A stretch of DNA of 64,000 bases from Carnimonas bestiolae. Its GTDB lineage: Bacteria; Pseudomonadota; Gammaproteobacteria; Pseudomonadales; Halomonadaceae. Positions 44,401 through 51,302 of the stretch are shown one piece after another. The stretch is taken from assembly GCF_051251125.1 (NCBI RefSeq), contig NZ_JBPCZL010000001.1. One strand, given 5' to 3'. The position numbers were made by a program, and so were the translations under genes. The notes beneath the pieces are model-generated. The model searched no databases. It was given only the letters and a program-made list of their open reading frames with translations, and was not told the origin of the DNA. The stretch's first letter is position 1. The number at the start of each line of letters is the position of its first letter.

Positions 44401-45280
44401 GCACGTTGTGCGCTACAAACGTGAGCATCTGGGTGATTTGCTGAAGCAGATCCGCGATACCGGTTACGGCCTGACCATGGGCGTGCATACCCGTATCAAC
44501 GAAACCATCGACTATGTTGCCACCCACTCGCACGTGGGTAACTTCTACGTTAACCGCAACATGGTAGGCGCTATTGTTGGCGTACAGCCGTTTGGCGGTG
44601 AGGGGCTTTCCGGTACAGGCCCCAAGGCCGGCGGCCCGCTCTACCTCTACCGTTTGCTCGCCGAGCGCCCTGAAGGCGTGCTGGCATGGCCGTTCGGTAC
44701 TCGTGAAAGCACCTATGCAACGCCTACGTCTCACGACCAGCGCTCGGAAAGAGAAGTCACCCAACTGCGCAACTGGGCATCTGACAAAGGCATCGACTTT
44801 GCCAAGGCAGACGAGCCGTTCTTCGGCCCCGACGTGTATGGCTTGCCTGGCCCCACCGGTGAAGGCAACACCTACCGCACACTGCCACGCGAGGCAGTAT
44901 TGAGCGTCGCTGACACTCAGGAGCAGTACCTGATCCAGCTCGAAGCGGTGGTCAAGGCAGGCTCGCATCTGGTGTGGGACGCATCCAGCCGAGTACCTGC
45001 CAAGCTGTACCAGGATCTGCCGGAAGCGCTGAAGAAATTCATCACGCTAAGCCGCCAGCCGCTCAAGGCAGACTTCGAGATTGCGCTTCACCACGGTAGC
45101 AAGGAGTCGCTATTGACGCTGCAGCAGGCGCTCGCCGAGCGCGATGGCGCCATTGTCATCGTCACCTCGATGGGCGAAGGCACTGCACTGGTACCGCCAG
45201 AACGGTTGATGGCCGAGTGCTCCACCAGTGTCGACACCACCGCGGCCGGTGGTAACGCCAGCCTGATGACAATGGATTAA
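41495..45280 (+). CDS. putA: Bifunctional proline dehydrogenase / L-glutamate gamma-semialdehyde dehydrogenase
   Basis: Oxidises proline to glutamate in two channelled steps, with FAD and NAD+. The 1261-residue protein begins directly with the PutA arm/alpha domain and has no ribbon-helix-helix DNA-binding domain. The proline dehydrogenase barrel (about 190-530) includes GISIKLSAIHPRY, RLMIRLVKGAYWDTEIKR and YRGQYEFQCLHGMGE. The aldehyde dehydrogenase (about 610-1090) includes ISPWNFPLAIFTGQ, catalytic Glu827 in ETGGQN and nucleophile Cys861 in AGQRCSALRVL. The remaining C-terminal domain (to 1261) is the lid/flap type. Control is probably by the divergent PutR. Confidence 0.97.
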   Translation: MSVSDQLPNSADKNAANGDYQPFAHITTFPDRSELRRAITRAWSLPETEAIPTLLDSVALPEDQTKRVHDLAYKIAEGLRNSESARGKEGLIQGLLQEFSLSSQEGIALMCLAEALLRVPDAATRNALIRDKLYEGDWKAHLGKSSSTFVNAAAWGLMITGKLVAPPSDKTLGAGLTRALGKFGEPLIRKGMDMAMRMMGEQFVTGETIEKAVSNAKRLEQKGFRYSYDMLGEAAMTDADAQRYIKDYETAIEAIGKDSGSKGVYEGPGISIKLSAIHPRYFRGQYDRVQKELYPVLLRLAKLAKQHNIGLNIDAEEVERLELSLDLLERLCFEPELQGWEGIGFVVQGYQKRCFYVIDYIVDLAKRSNHRLMIRLVKGAYWDTEIKRTQVEGIDDFPVFTRKPYTDISYVACARKLLDAQKYIYPQFATHNARTVATIYEMADPATYYRGQYEFQCLHGMGEPLYGQIVSSDKLDRPCRIYAPVGSHETLLAYLVRRLLENGANTSFVNQVADPSLPLESLILDPVAQAQRWAEEEGQLGRSHPHITTAGTLYGNVRPNSRGMELTSDDQLEALEKGLIESASGQIDGAPIVAASLTSTEGERIDVINPSDHSDKVGSVRQIASADVERAVQTAADFAPEWAAYAPEKRAEILDRVAELIEEKREELMGIVVREAGKTYSNALAEIREAVDFLYYYAQQVRSSFDNASHKALGPITCISPWNFPLAIFTGQVAAALAAGNTVLAKPAEQTTLIAIRAVELFLEAGIPREALQLIPGEGSKVGPLLTDDERIQGVMFTGSTEVARLLQRTLAKRLGNNGKPVPLIAETGGQNAMIVDSSALPEQVIRDVVMSAYDSAGQRCSALRVLCVQEDVAERTLDMLKGAMRELQLGDPMQLATDVGPVIDAEARDNINRHISTMRSKGRTVHQLNLNGESAQRAADGAGTYVPPTLIELDSIADLEREVFGPVLHVVRYKREHLGDLLKQIRDTGYGLTMGVHTRINETIDYVATHSHVGNFYVNRNMVGAIVGVQPFGGEGLSGTGPKAGGPLYLYRLLAERPEGVLAWPFGTRESTYATPTSHDQRSEREVTQLRNWASDKGIDFAKADEPFFGPDVYGLPGPTGEGNTYRTLPREAVLSVADTQEQYLIQLEAVVKAGSHLVWDASSRVPAKLYQDLPEALKKFITLSRQPLKADFEIALHHGSKESLLTLQQALAERDGAIVIVTSMGEGTALVPPERLMAECSTSVDTTAAGGNASLMTMD

Positions 45281-45321
45281 GCGCCGTCCATTTCCTCTCT
45301 CTATGACCCCGCTGTCATTTT

Positions 45322-45352
45322 GCCGGAAGCCCAAAAGCTTCCGGCTTTTTTT
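45322..45352 (+). terminator. Rho-independent terminator after putA
   Basis: GCCGGAAGC (45322-45330)/GCTTCCGGC (45337-45345), 6-nt loop CCAAAA, followed by T7. It lies 42 bp past the putA stop. Confidence 0.93.
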
Positions 45353-45589
45353 GCACGATAACATGGCCGATAGATGCCCATAGAGGGGCGGAAAGAGGCT
45401 CTGGGAAGGCTTCGCTAGCGAATTCTTCAGTGCGCGGCTACACTGCTCGAACACGTCAAAAGAAAGTCACCTCTACTACTTGAAATTGCAGCTGATCGGG
45501 CGCAAGTTTAGGGAATAGGTAACTTTCTAACTGTGGCAGGGTGGTCGCACAAGCTGTCACCTCATTCTCAAGCGAGAAGGATAATTCAC

Positions 45590-46114
45590 ATGAGCAGTGC
45601 AAATCCGAGCAATATCAATGAAGTAAAAGCTGGCGATCTCTTCGCAACACGCATCGGCCTCAGTGATGACACCCGCGCCAAGGTAGTGGCTATCATCAAC
45701 CAGCGTCTGGCCGATCTTATCGATCTTCAGTTGGTCATCAAACAGGCTCATTGGAACCTCAAAGGCACCAACTTCATCGGCGTTCACGAAATGCTCGACG
45801 GCTTCCGCGCTGAAATCGACGGCTTCGTTGATTCCGTAGCAGAACGTGCTACCCAGTTGGGCGGTACTGCTTTCGGTACCGTTCAGGCAGTAAGCCAGAG
45901 CACTAGCCTGAATGCCTACCCCACCACCATCCATCAGGTAGAAGACCACCTGAAAGCGCTGGCAGATCACTACGGTGATTCAGCCAACCTGGTGCGCAAG
46001 GCAATTGATGACACCGACGAACTGGGCGATCAGGACACCTCTGACCTGTTCACCGAAGTGTCTCGCGGCCTCGACAAGAACCTTTGGTTCATCGAAGCAC
46101 ACCTGCAGAAGTAA
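45590..46114 (+). CDS. dps: Dps-family DNA-protecting ferritin-like protein
   Basis: Mini-ferritin that binds DNA and oxidises and stores iron, protecting stressed cells. Start ATG 45590 has AAGGA upstream; the frame continues upstream without family match. The 174-residue protein has the ferroxidase residues in LVIKQAHWNLKGTNFIGVHE and LDGFRAEIDGFVDSVAERATQLGG, the Dps signature. The N-terminal tail carries two early Lys/Arg only (VKAGDLFATR), so DNA binding may be weaker than in E. coli Dps. Own promoter region of 237 bp after the putA terminator. Confidence 0.95.
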   Translation: MSSANPSNINEVKAGDLFATRIGLSDDTRAKVVAIINQRLADLIDLQLVIKQAHWNLKGTNFIGVHEMLDGFRAEIDGFVDSVAERATQLGGTAFGTVQAVSQSTSLNAYPTTIHQVEDHLKALADHYGDSANLVRKAIDDTDELGDQDTSDLFTEVSRGLDKNLWFIEAHLQK

Positions 46115-46145
46115 TCTGCACGCGAAAGCTGACACGCTTTCCAAT

Positions 46146-46176
46146 AAAAACCGGAGCCCCTGGCTCCGGTTTTTTT
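46146..46176. terminator. Bidirectional terminator between dps and DAHP synthase
   Basis: AAAAACCGGAGCC/GGCTCCGGTTTTT with a CCT loop, followed by further T (T7 in total on the plus strand) and A-rich on the left so that the minus strand also ends in T5. Serves dps and the convergent DAHP synthase gene. Confidence 0.92.
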
Positions 46177-46209
46177 ATGCGTTTCGCTGGCTGAAGGAGA
46201 ATGCTTCTT

Positions 46210-47265
46210 CTAGCCAGCAGCGCGCAAGCGATCCGCCGCTTTCAGCAACAGCGCAGCAGTATTCTCCCAGCCCAGACAACCGTCGGTGACGGATACCCCA
46301 TAGCGCATATCGCTTGAGATCGACTGTTTGCCCTCTTCCAAATGGCTTTCGATCATTACGCTATGGAGGCTTTTTTCGCCGAGCAAACGCTGACGTATAA
46401 CATCATCGAACACTGACGGCTGTCGTGCGGGGTCCTTGAGGCTGTTGCCATGGCTACAGTCCACCATGATGCTGGGAAGGTAGCCCGCCTGCTCGAGCGC
46501 CGAGCGCGCAAGCGCGATACTTTGCTCGTCGTAATTGGGGCCGCTACGTCCACCGCGCAGCACCATGTGAGTATCCGGATTACCCAGGGTAGTGAGCATA
46601 GCGGGCACGCCGGCATCGCTAATACCGAAGTAGCGATGGGCGTTGGCGGAGGCACCAATAGCATCGCACGCAGCACCGAAGGCACCATCAGTGCCATTCT
46701 TGAAACCGGTCGGGAACGGTAACCCGCTCACAAGCTCACGGTGAATCTGCGATTCAGTCGTGCGCGCCCCAATCGCGCCCCACGCCAGCAGATCAGAGAA
46801 GTAGCCGGCCACCATCGGATTCAGCAATTCGTTGGCAAGCGGAACACCACGCTCCAACAGCTCGATCATTAGCGCACGGCTTATCTCAAGCCCCGACGCC
46901 ATATCATCGCTGCCATCAAGGAACGGATCGTACACCAGCCCCTTCCAACCCACTGTTGTGCGCGGTTTCTCAACATAGGCGCGCATCACTAATAGCAGTT
47001 GATCATCGACCTGTTGCGACAACGACGCCAAACGCTCGGCGTATTCAATGGCTGAACGGCGCTCATGCAGCGAGCATGGCCCTACTACGACCAGCATGCG
47101 TGAATCGCGGCCATTAATGATGTCGCGAATCTGCTCGCGCTGCTGGGCAATACGCCGCGTCATTTTAGTGCTCAGCGGGAACTGATCTCGCAAGCCATCA
47201 ATACTAGGCAATTGCCCATTCTGGACAGGCATTGACGTAACAGGTTCAGTGGTGTCGGTGGTCAT
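46210..47265 (-). CDS. 3-deoxy-7-phosphoheptulonate (DAHP) synthase, class I alpha (AroF/G/H type)
   Basis: First committed step of aromatic biosynthesis, condensing PEP and erythrose 4-phosphate. The 351-residue protein has VVVGPCSLHERRSAIEYAERL (metal-binding Cys), MRAYVEKPRTTVGWKGLVYDP, GAIGARTTESQIHRE, GFKNGTDG, GNPDTHMVLRGGRSGPNYD and VDCSHGN, all typical of the E. coli-like class I enzymes. Which aromatic acid feeds back cannot be told from sequence alone. ATG 47265 has AAGGAA 8 nt upstream. The 5' region contains an attenuator and a second aromatic-rich ORF. Confidence 0.95.
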   Translation of the reverse strand: MTTDTTEPVTSMPVQNGQLPSIDGLRDQFPLSTKMTRRIAQQREQIRDIINGRDSRMLVVVGPCSLHERRSAIEYAERLASLSQQVDDQLLLVMRAYVEKPRTTVGWKGLVYDPFLDGSDDMASGLEISRALMIELLERGVPLANELLNPMVAGYFSDLLAWGAIGARTTESQIHRELVSGLPFPTGFKNGTDGAFGAACDAIGASANAHRYFGISDAGVPAMLTTLGNPDTHMVLRGGRSGPNYDEQSIALARSALEQAGYLPSIMVDCSHGNSLKDPARQPSVFDDVIRQRLLGEKSLHSVMIESHLEEGKQSISSDMRYGVSVTDGCLGWENTAALLLKAADRLRAAG

Positions 47266-47309
47266 AAGTTCGGTTCCTTGATATCAGCGCTTTGCAGGCG
47301 CCGCTGGAT

Positions 47310-47438
47310 TCAATGTCGTGTTCGTGAAGAAGGAGCGGAGGAGCGTTGGCCACGCAACGAGACTGCATAAGGCCGCCAATGCGCGCTGAATCGAAATTCG
47401 AGAAGACGGTTAAAATAATAAGCAGTGGCAAAAGTCAT
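47310..47438 (-). CDS. Aromatic-rich small ORF upstream of DAHP synthase (possible second leader peptide)
   Basis: 42-codon ORF on the minus strand starting MTFATAYYFNRLLEFRF, with AGGAG at good spacing before the ATG (47438) and its stop 44 nt before the DAHP synthase ATG. Nine of the first 24 residues are aromatic: Phe at 3, 9, 15 and 17, Tyr at 7, 8 and 24, Trp at 21, with His at 20 close by. It lies downstream of the attenuator terminator, so it is translated only on read-through transcripts. A CAGCG/CGCTG stem sits between its stop and the enzyme's ribosome site. I do not recognise the peptide as a named family. Confidence 0.6.
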   Translation of the reverse strand: MTFATAYYFNRLLEFRFSAHWRPYAVSLRGQRSSAPSSRTRH

Positions 47439-47483
47439 GGTGATCTCCTATCTAGCGAATCAGGCAGTGGCTGCACCAAAAGT

Positions 47484-47533
47484 AAAACCCCGGTCAGGAA
47501 GCCTGACCGGGGTTTTGCTGTAACGGTATCAGG
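47484..47533 (-). promoter_or_regulatory. Attenuator terminator and competing antiterminator before DAHP synthase
   Basis: Minus strand: a 15-bp perfect stem (AAAACCCCGGTCAGG/CCTGACCGGGGTTTT, loop CTT, 47484-47516) followed by ACTTTT acts as terminator. Just upstream, CCTGATACCG (47524-47533) can pair with CGGTCAGG of the left arm (two-base bulge), which would disrupt it: an antiterminator. Two further helices link the leader peptide codons to this region: GGGTATT/AATACCC (47585-47591 with 47557-47563) and GGCACGCC/GGCGTGCC (47565-47572 with 47546-47553). Confidence 0.75.
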
Positions 47534-47561
47534 CGGCCTCTAGTGGGCACGCCTGTGGGTA

Positions 47562-47645
47562 TTAGGCGTGCCTGTGGCTAAACCAATACCCAAAATAGTT
47601 AACGCCGCCGGAGGCAGCGCTTTTCTCGTTACACAACGCGAGCAC
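47562..47645 (-). CDS. Aromatic leader peptide of the DAHP synthase attenuator
   Basis: 27-codon ORF from GTG 47645 to TAA 47562, ending GGVNYFGYWFSHRHA. AAGGAAG lies 8 nt before the GTG. Codons 17-22 (47580-47597) read Tyr-Phe-Gly-Tyr-Trp-Phe, so starvation for any of the three aromatic amino acids would stall the ribosome there. The codons sit on one arm of the 1:2 helix just before the antiterminator/terminator pair, as in trp and phe attenuators. The frame is open further upstream (ATG 47711), but those starts lack a ribosome site. Confidence 0.75.
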   Translation of the reverse strand: MLALCNEKSAASGGVNYFGYWFSHRHA

Positions 47646-48089
47646 AGTGCGCGCTTCCTTCTGGAGGCACGAACCAAGCATGGGACTCTGGAGCAAAATT
47701 GACGCTGCCATAGTGTACTCTGCGTTAGTGTACGTTGATGTTGAGTAATTGCCGCTAGCACCGCTACCTACCGCGCTAGGCAATGAGATTCCAATAATAC
47801 TCTGAACACTTTCCAGAGCAAGCAGATTCTAAAACTTATTCAGCCTGAAATAACTTCGCTACCCCACCGGAAGTGCCTACAGGCGAATGCTGCTCACCCA
47901 TATTAACGAGGCCGGGCGATCACCAAATTGCCGCGGCATTCGGGTTACGACAGTGCCCTGAGCGGTATCTACGCTTCTCATACTAACTGAACGCCGATGC
48001 CCCATGGCGAAGAAGTATTCGGCCAGCGATGGCGATTGCCTGATAACACCCCCGCCCATACCGCCATGTGATCTGGTTAATCAGCCCGG
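47646..48089. other. Region upstream of the aromatic leader, with candidate promoter
   Basis: No conserved gene seen. On the minus strand -35-like TTGCTC (47816-47821) and -10-like TATTAT (47794-47799) are 16 bp apart. They would start an RNA near 47787, about 140 nt before the leader peptide. A CTCTG/CAGAG dyad spans the spacer. Between 47830 and the folM stop (48090) there is only anonymous sequence; I see no obvious terminator for folM. Confidence 0.4.
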
Positions 48090-48809
48090 CTATTTTACGC
48101 CTCGTCCACCATCAACCGGCAGTACGGTGCCCGTCACAAATCGAGCATCCAGCAGATAGCGCACGCTATCCCACACCGCAGAGGGCCCCGGCAATACGTC
48201 GAGTACCGACTTACGCTTGAGCTTCTCGATGTAGCTGGCGTCGTCGCCGCGATTCAGCATGATAGAAGCTGGCGCTATCGAATTAACCTTGATATCAGGC
48301 GCATAGCGGGTGGCAAATGACTGGGCAAGATTGGCAAGCCCCGCTTTCGATGACGCATAGGCTGAATGCCGACGCGAGCCATGCGCGGCCGAATAATCGG
48401 TAATGTGAATAATATCAGCCAGCGGCTCTGGTCCGGCCAGCAGTAGCTCACGGCAGTGGGTATTAATGAGCATGGGCGCTTGCATATGCACGCGAAACAT
48501 CTGCTCGTAGGCTTTGGCACTCTGCTCGATATCGTCGAGACTATCAGGCTGCCAGATCGAAGCGTTGTGAATGATGGCGCGTAGCCGCGACGTGCAGCCC
48601 TTCAAACGCTCGATAAAATCGATAATACCCGCGGTGCTTGAGAAATCAGCCTGAAGCGCAATAGCGCCTCGCGCGCGCATTGCGTCCACTGCATCGCGCT
48701 CGCGCAAGTAGGTAATGATAACGGGCGAACCCTCATCGAGCAGACGCTCGGCGATGTAGCGGCCGAGCCGCTGCGCGCCGCCGGTAATCAGAACAGGCGA
48801 TTGAGGCAT
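48090..48809 (-). CDS. folM: Dihydromonapterin reductase FolM (short-chain dehydrogenase)
   Basis: NADPH-dependent reductase forming tetrahydromonapterin, with side activity on dihydrofolate. The 239-residue SDR has the cofactor motif LITGGAQRLGRYIAERLL, NAS in IIHNASIWQ, catalytic Tyr/Lys in SAYASSKAGLANLAQSFA and NSIAPASIMLN; HITDYSAAHGSRRHSAYASSK is close to E. coli FolM. Its ATG overlaps the fre stop (TAATG), so it is cotranscribed with fre and possibly ubiD. Confidence 0.9.
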   Translation of the reverse strand: MPQSPVLITGGAQRLGRYIAERLLDEGSPVIITYLRERDAVDAMRARGAIALQADFSSTAGIIDFIERLKGCTSRLRAIIHNASIWQPDSLDDIEQSAKAYEQMFRVHMQAPMLINTHCRELLLAGPEPLADIIHITDYSAAHGSRRHSAYASSKAGLANLAQSFATRYAPDIKVNSIAPASIMLNRGDDASYIEKLKRKSVLDVLPGPSAVWDSVRYLLDARFVTGTVLPVDGGRGVK

Positions 48810-49573
48810 TAGCGCGTTGAGTCCTCAGCCGCCGGTCTTGGGGCATAGCTGAAGACGTCGGAGAAGACTCGCTCAGTGAGCGGCTCGATGGCTTCGAGCG
48901 CATCAACGACCGCGTACACCATGCCCGGCGATCCCGAAATGTAAACGCTGTAGTGCTGGGTAGCCGTTAGGGTATTCGCCAATGCCTGATCGATGCGCTC
49001 GACCAGAAATTCGAGTTCGTCCTGCTCATCGGCGCCGGGCTGGTGCTCCTCTACCACAGGGTGATAGTGAAGATTAGGGTAGCGCTGCGCCCACTCGCGG
49101 GGCAGATGATCCATATACAGGTCGCGCGAGCTGCGCGCGGCCCACCATAAATCAATATGGTGATCTGGGTCGTGGGCCAGCACCGCTTCAGTAATCGCCT
49201 TCATTTGAGCGAAGCCAGTACCGGCACCTACTAACAGCAGCGGGGCTGAATCCCCCAAGCGGAACACCGTATCGCCCTTGGGCAGACGAATATCCAGCGT
49301 TTTGCCCACTTCCAGCACCTTGCGCAGCGCAGTATTACTTTTACTCTCTTCAACGCGCAGGATATGCAGCTCGATCAGGCCGTCGCCACGATAGGCGTTG
49401 GCGATGGAAAACGGCACCCATTTCGGCGTGCCGTCGACCTCTATTGATATTTCCAGATACTGCCCTGGCGCGTGGGCGACTCCCTTTCCCTCGAGGCGCA
49501 GGAATATGCGCAGCACATCGGGGGCGAGAGTTTCAATGCTGTCAATTGTCGCGTTGGTGGTTGTCACGCTCAT
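48809..49573 (-). CDS. fre: NAD(P)H-flavin reductase
   Basis: Ferredoxin-NADP reductase-type flavin reductase that supplies reduced flavins; also historically linked to the ubiD locus. The 254-residue product has the flavin-binding WVPFSIANAYRGDGLIELHI (the RxxS-like PFSIA segment) and the nucleotide-binding LLLVGAGTGFAQMKAITEAVL, with YISGSPGMVYAV near the C-terminus. ATG 49573, 79 bp after ubiD. The ubiD-fre order downstream of rho matches Pseudomonas. Confidence 0.92.
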   Translation of the reverse strand: MSVTTTNATIDSIETLAPDVLRIFLRLEGKGVAHAPGQYLEISIEVDGTPKWVPFSIANAYRGDGLIELHILRVEESKSNTALRKVLEVGKTLDIRLPKGDTVFRLGDSAPLLLVGAGTGFAQMKAITEAVLAHDPDHHIDLWWAARSSRDLYMDHLPREWAQRYPNLHYHPVVEEHQPGADEQDELEFLVERIDQALANTLTATQHYSVYISGSPGMVYAVVDALEAIEPLTERVFSDVFSYAPRPAAEDSTR

Positions 49574-49652
49574 GCTGCATATCCGTCTGATTGGGTGAAT
49601 GCGTTAGCCAGATAGCCGCAGCGGCTTACCAATGCGGGGTCCAACCAACGCG

Positions 49653-51131
49653 CTATCGCTCGAGCCCGTACTCGCTCCAGCGCCGCGTTACAGTATCTTT
49701 TATCTGCTCATCCATCTCGATGGGGACGCCCCATTCGCGACTGGTTTCTCCAGGCCATTTAGAGGTGGCGTCCATGCCCATTTTGGAGCCTAGCCCACTT
49801 ACCGGAGAGGCGAAATCAAGATAGTCGATGGGGGTGTTTTCGACCATAACCGTATCTCGAGCGGGGTCCATACGCGTGGTAATGGCCCAAATAACGTCTT
49901 TCCAGTCGCGCGTGTTGATATCGTCATCTACCACAATAACAAACTTGGTGTACATGAACTGGCGCAGGAAGCTCCAAACGCCCATCATCACCCGTTTCGC
50001 GTGTCCAGGGTACTGCTTTCGCATCGATACGACGGCCATCCGATAGGAGCAGCCTTCCGGAGGGAGATAAAAGTCGATGATTTCAGGGAACTGCTTGCGC
50101 AGAATGGGAACGAATACTTCGTTTAGCGCCAGCCCCAATACAGCCGGTTCGTCCGGCGGCCTGCCCGTATAGGTCGAATGGTAGATAGCCTCGCGGCGAT
50201 GGGTAATGCGCGTCACCGTGAACACGGGGAACGTATCGACTTCGTTATAATAGCCGGTGTGATCGCCAAAGGGCCCTTCGGGGGCAACATCATCAGGGTA
50301 GATAAAGCCTTCGAGCACAATCTCGGCGGAGGCTGGCACCTCAAGATCGGCATGCCCGCAGCTCACCAACTCGGTTTTACTGTTACGCAGCAAACCAGCG
50401 AAGGCGTACTCCGAGAGAGTGTCGGGCACAGGGGTAACGGCCCCTAAAATGGTTGCGGGATCGGCGCCCAGCGCCACTGCAACAGGAAAGGGCTCGCCAG
50501 GATGCTGCTGCTGCCAATCGCGGAAATCGAGCGCCCCACCGCGGTGAGACAGCCAGCGCATGATAAGCCGATTGCGGCCTATTTTCTGCTGACGATAAAT
50601 GCCCAGATTCTGGCGCTTGCGATGCGGCCCGCGCGTTACCACCAAAGGCCAGGTGACCAAAGGACCGGCATCGCCCGGCCAGCAGTGCTGAATCGGCAAA
50701 CGGTCGAGATTGACGTCGTCGCCCTCTAGCACCACTTCCTGACAAGCGGCCTTGCGCACGCGTTTGGGGCCCATGCTGAGCACTTTCTTCAGCAGCGGCG
50801 CTTTCTCCCACGCATCGCGCATGCCCTTGGGCGGATCAGGCTCCTTCAGGAAGGCCAACAGCTCGCCTACTTCGCGCAGCTTGAACACATCCTCCTGCCC
50901 CATGCCCAGCGCAACGCGACGCGGCGTGCCAAACAAATTGGCCAGCACCGGCATATCGTGGCCGCGCACGTTTTCAAACAGCAGCGCAGGGCCGCCGTCG
51001 CGCAGCACTCGGTCGCAAATTTCGGTCATTTCAAGGTGGGCGTCCACCTCAGCCGAAATCCGCTTGAGTTCGCCCATTTCCTCGAGACGCGCGATAAAGT
51101 CGCGTAGGTCCTTGTATTGCATGCCTTCCAT
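49653..51131 (-). CDS. ubiD: 4-hydroxy-3-polyprenylbenzoate decarboxylase
   Basis: Prenylated-FMN-dependent decarboxylase of ubiquinone synthesis; needs UbiX for its cofactor. Start ATG 51131 gives MEGMQYKDLRDFIARLEE, matching E. coli UbiD (MDAMKYNDLRDF). The 492-residue protein has the prFMN/Mn-binding GIYRQQKIGRNRLIMRWLSHRGG, the catalytic Glu region EGPFGDHTGYYN, YHSTYTGRPPDEPAVLG and IVVDDDINTRDWKDVIWA. Length is normal. It follows the rho terminator by about 100 bp and heads ubiD-fre-folM. Confidence 0.97.
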   Translation of the reverse strand: MEGMQYKDLRDFIARLEEMGELKRISAEVDAHLEMTEICDRVLRDGGPALLFENVRGHDMPVLANLFGTPRRVALGMGQEDVFKLREVGELLAFLKEPDPPKGMRDAWEKAPLLKKVLSMGPKRVRKAACQEVVLEGDDVNLDRLPIQHCWPGDAGPLVTWPLVVTRGPHRKRQNLGIYRQQKIGRNRLIMRWLSHRGGALDFRDWQQQHPGEPFPVAVALGADPATILGAVTPVPDTLSEYAFAGLLRNSKTELVSCGHADLEVPASAEIVLEGFIYPDDVAPEGPFGDHTGYYNEVDTFPVFTVTRITHRREAIYHSTYTGRPPDEPAVLGLALNEVFVPILRKQFPEIIDFYLPPEGCSYRMAVVSMRKQYPGHAKRVMMGVWSFLRQFMYTKFVIVVDDDINTRDWKDVIWAITTRMDPARDTVMVENTPIDYLDFASPVSGLGSKMGMDATSKWPGETSREWGVPIEMDEQIKDTVTRRWSEYGLER

Positions 51132-51228
51132 CCAACCCAGCGTACCCGACGGATATCGTCCGCCGCGGTACAGCGATTTTCACGCCTTTAGCAACATCAC
51201 GTTGCGGGCACGTTACCCTGCAAATAAA

Positions 51229-51259
51229 AAGGGGCGAAGCATCATAGCATTCGCCCCTT
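51229..51259 (-). terminator. Rho-independent terminator after rho
   Basis: Minus strand AAGGGGCGAA/TTCGCCCCTT (10 bp, 11-nt loop) followed by TTTATTTG, 44 bp past the rho stop. Confidence 0.9.
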
Positions 51260-51302
51260 CCTGCGCCTACAGCACGGCTGTTCGGCGTATAAGCGCTAAC
51301 GC

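Noticed and set aside
47877..48059. 60-codon minus-strand frame between folM and the aromatic leader
   Set aside because: No ribosome site and no family resemblance; better left as intergenic.
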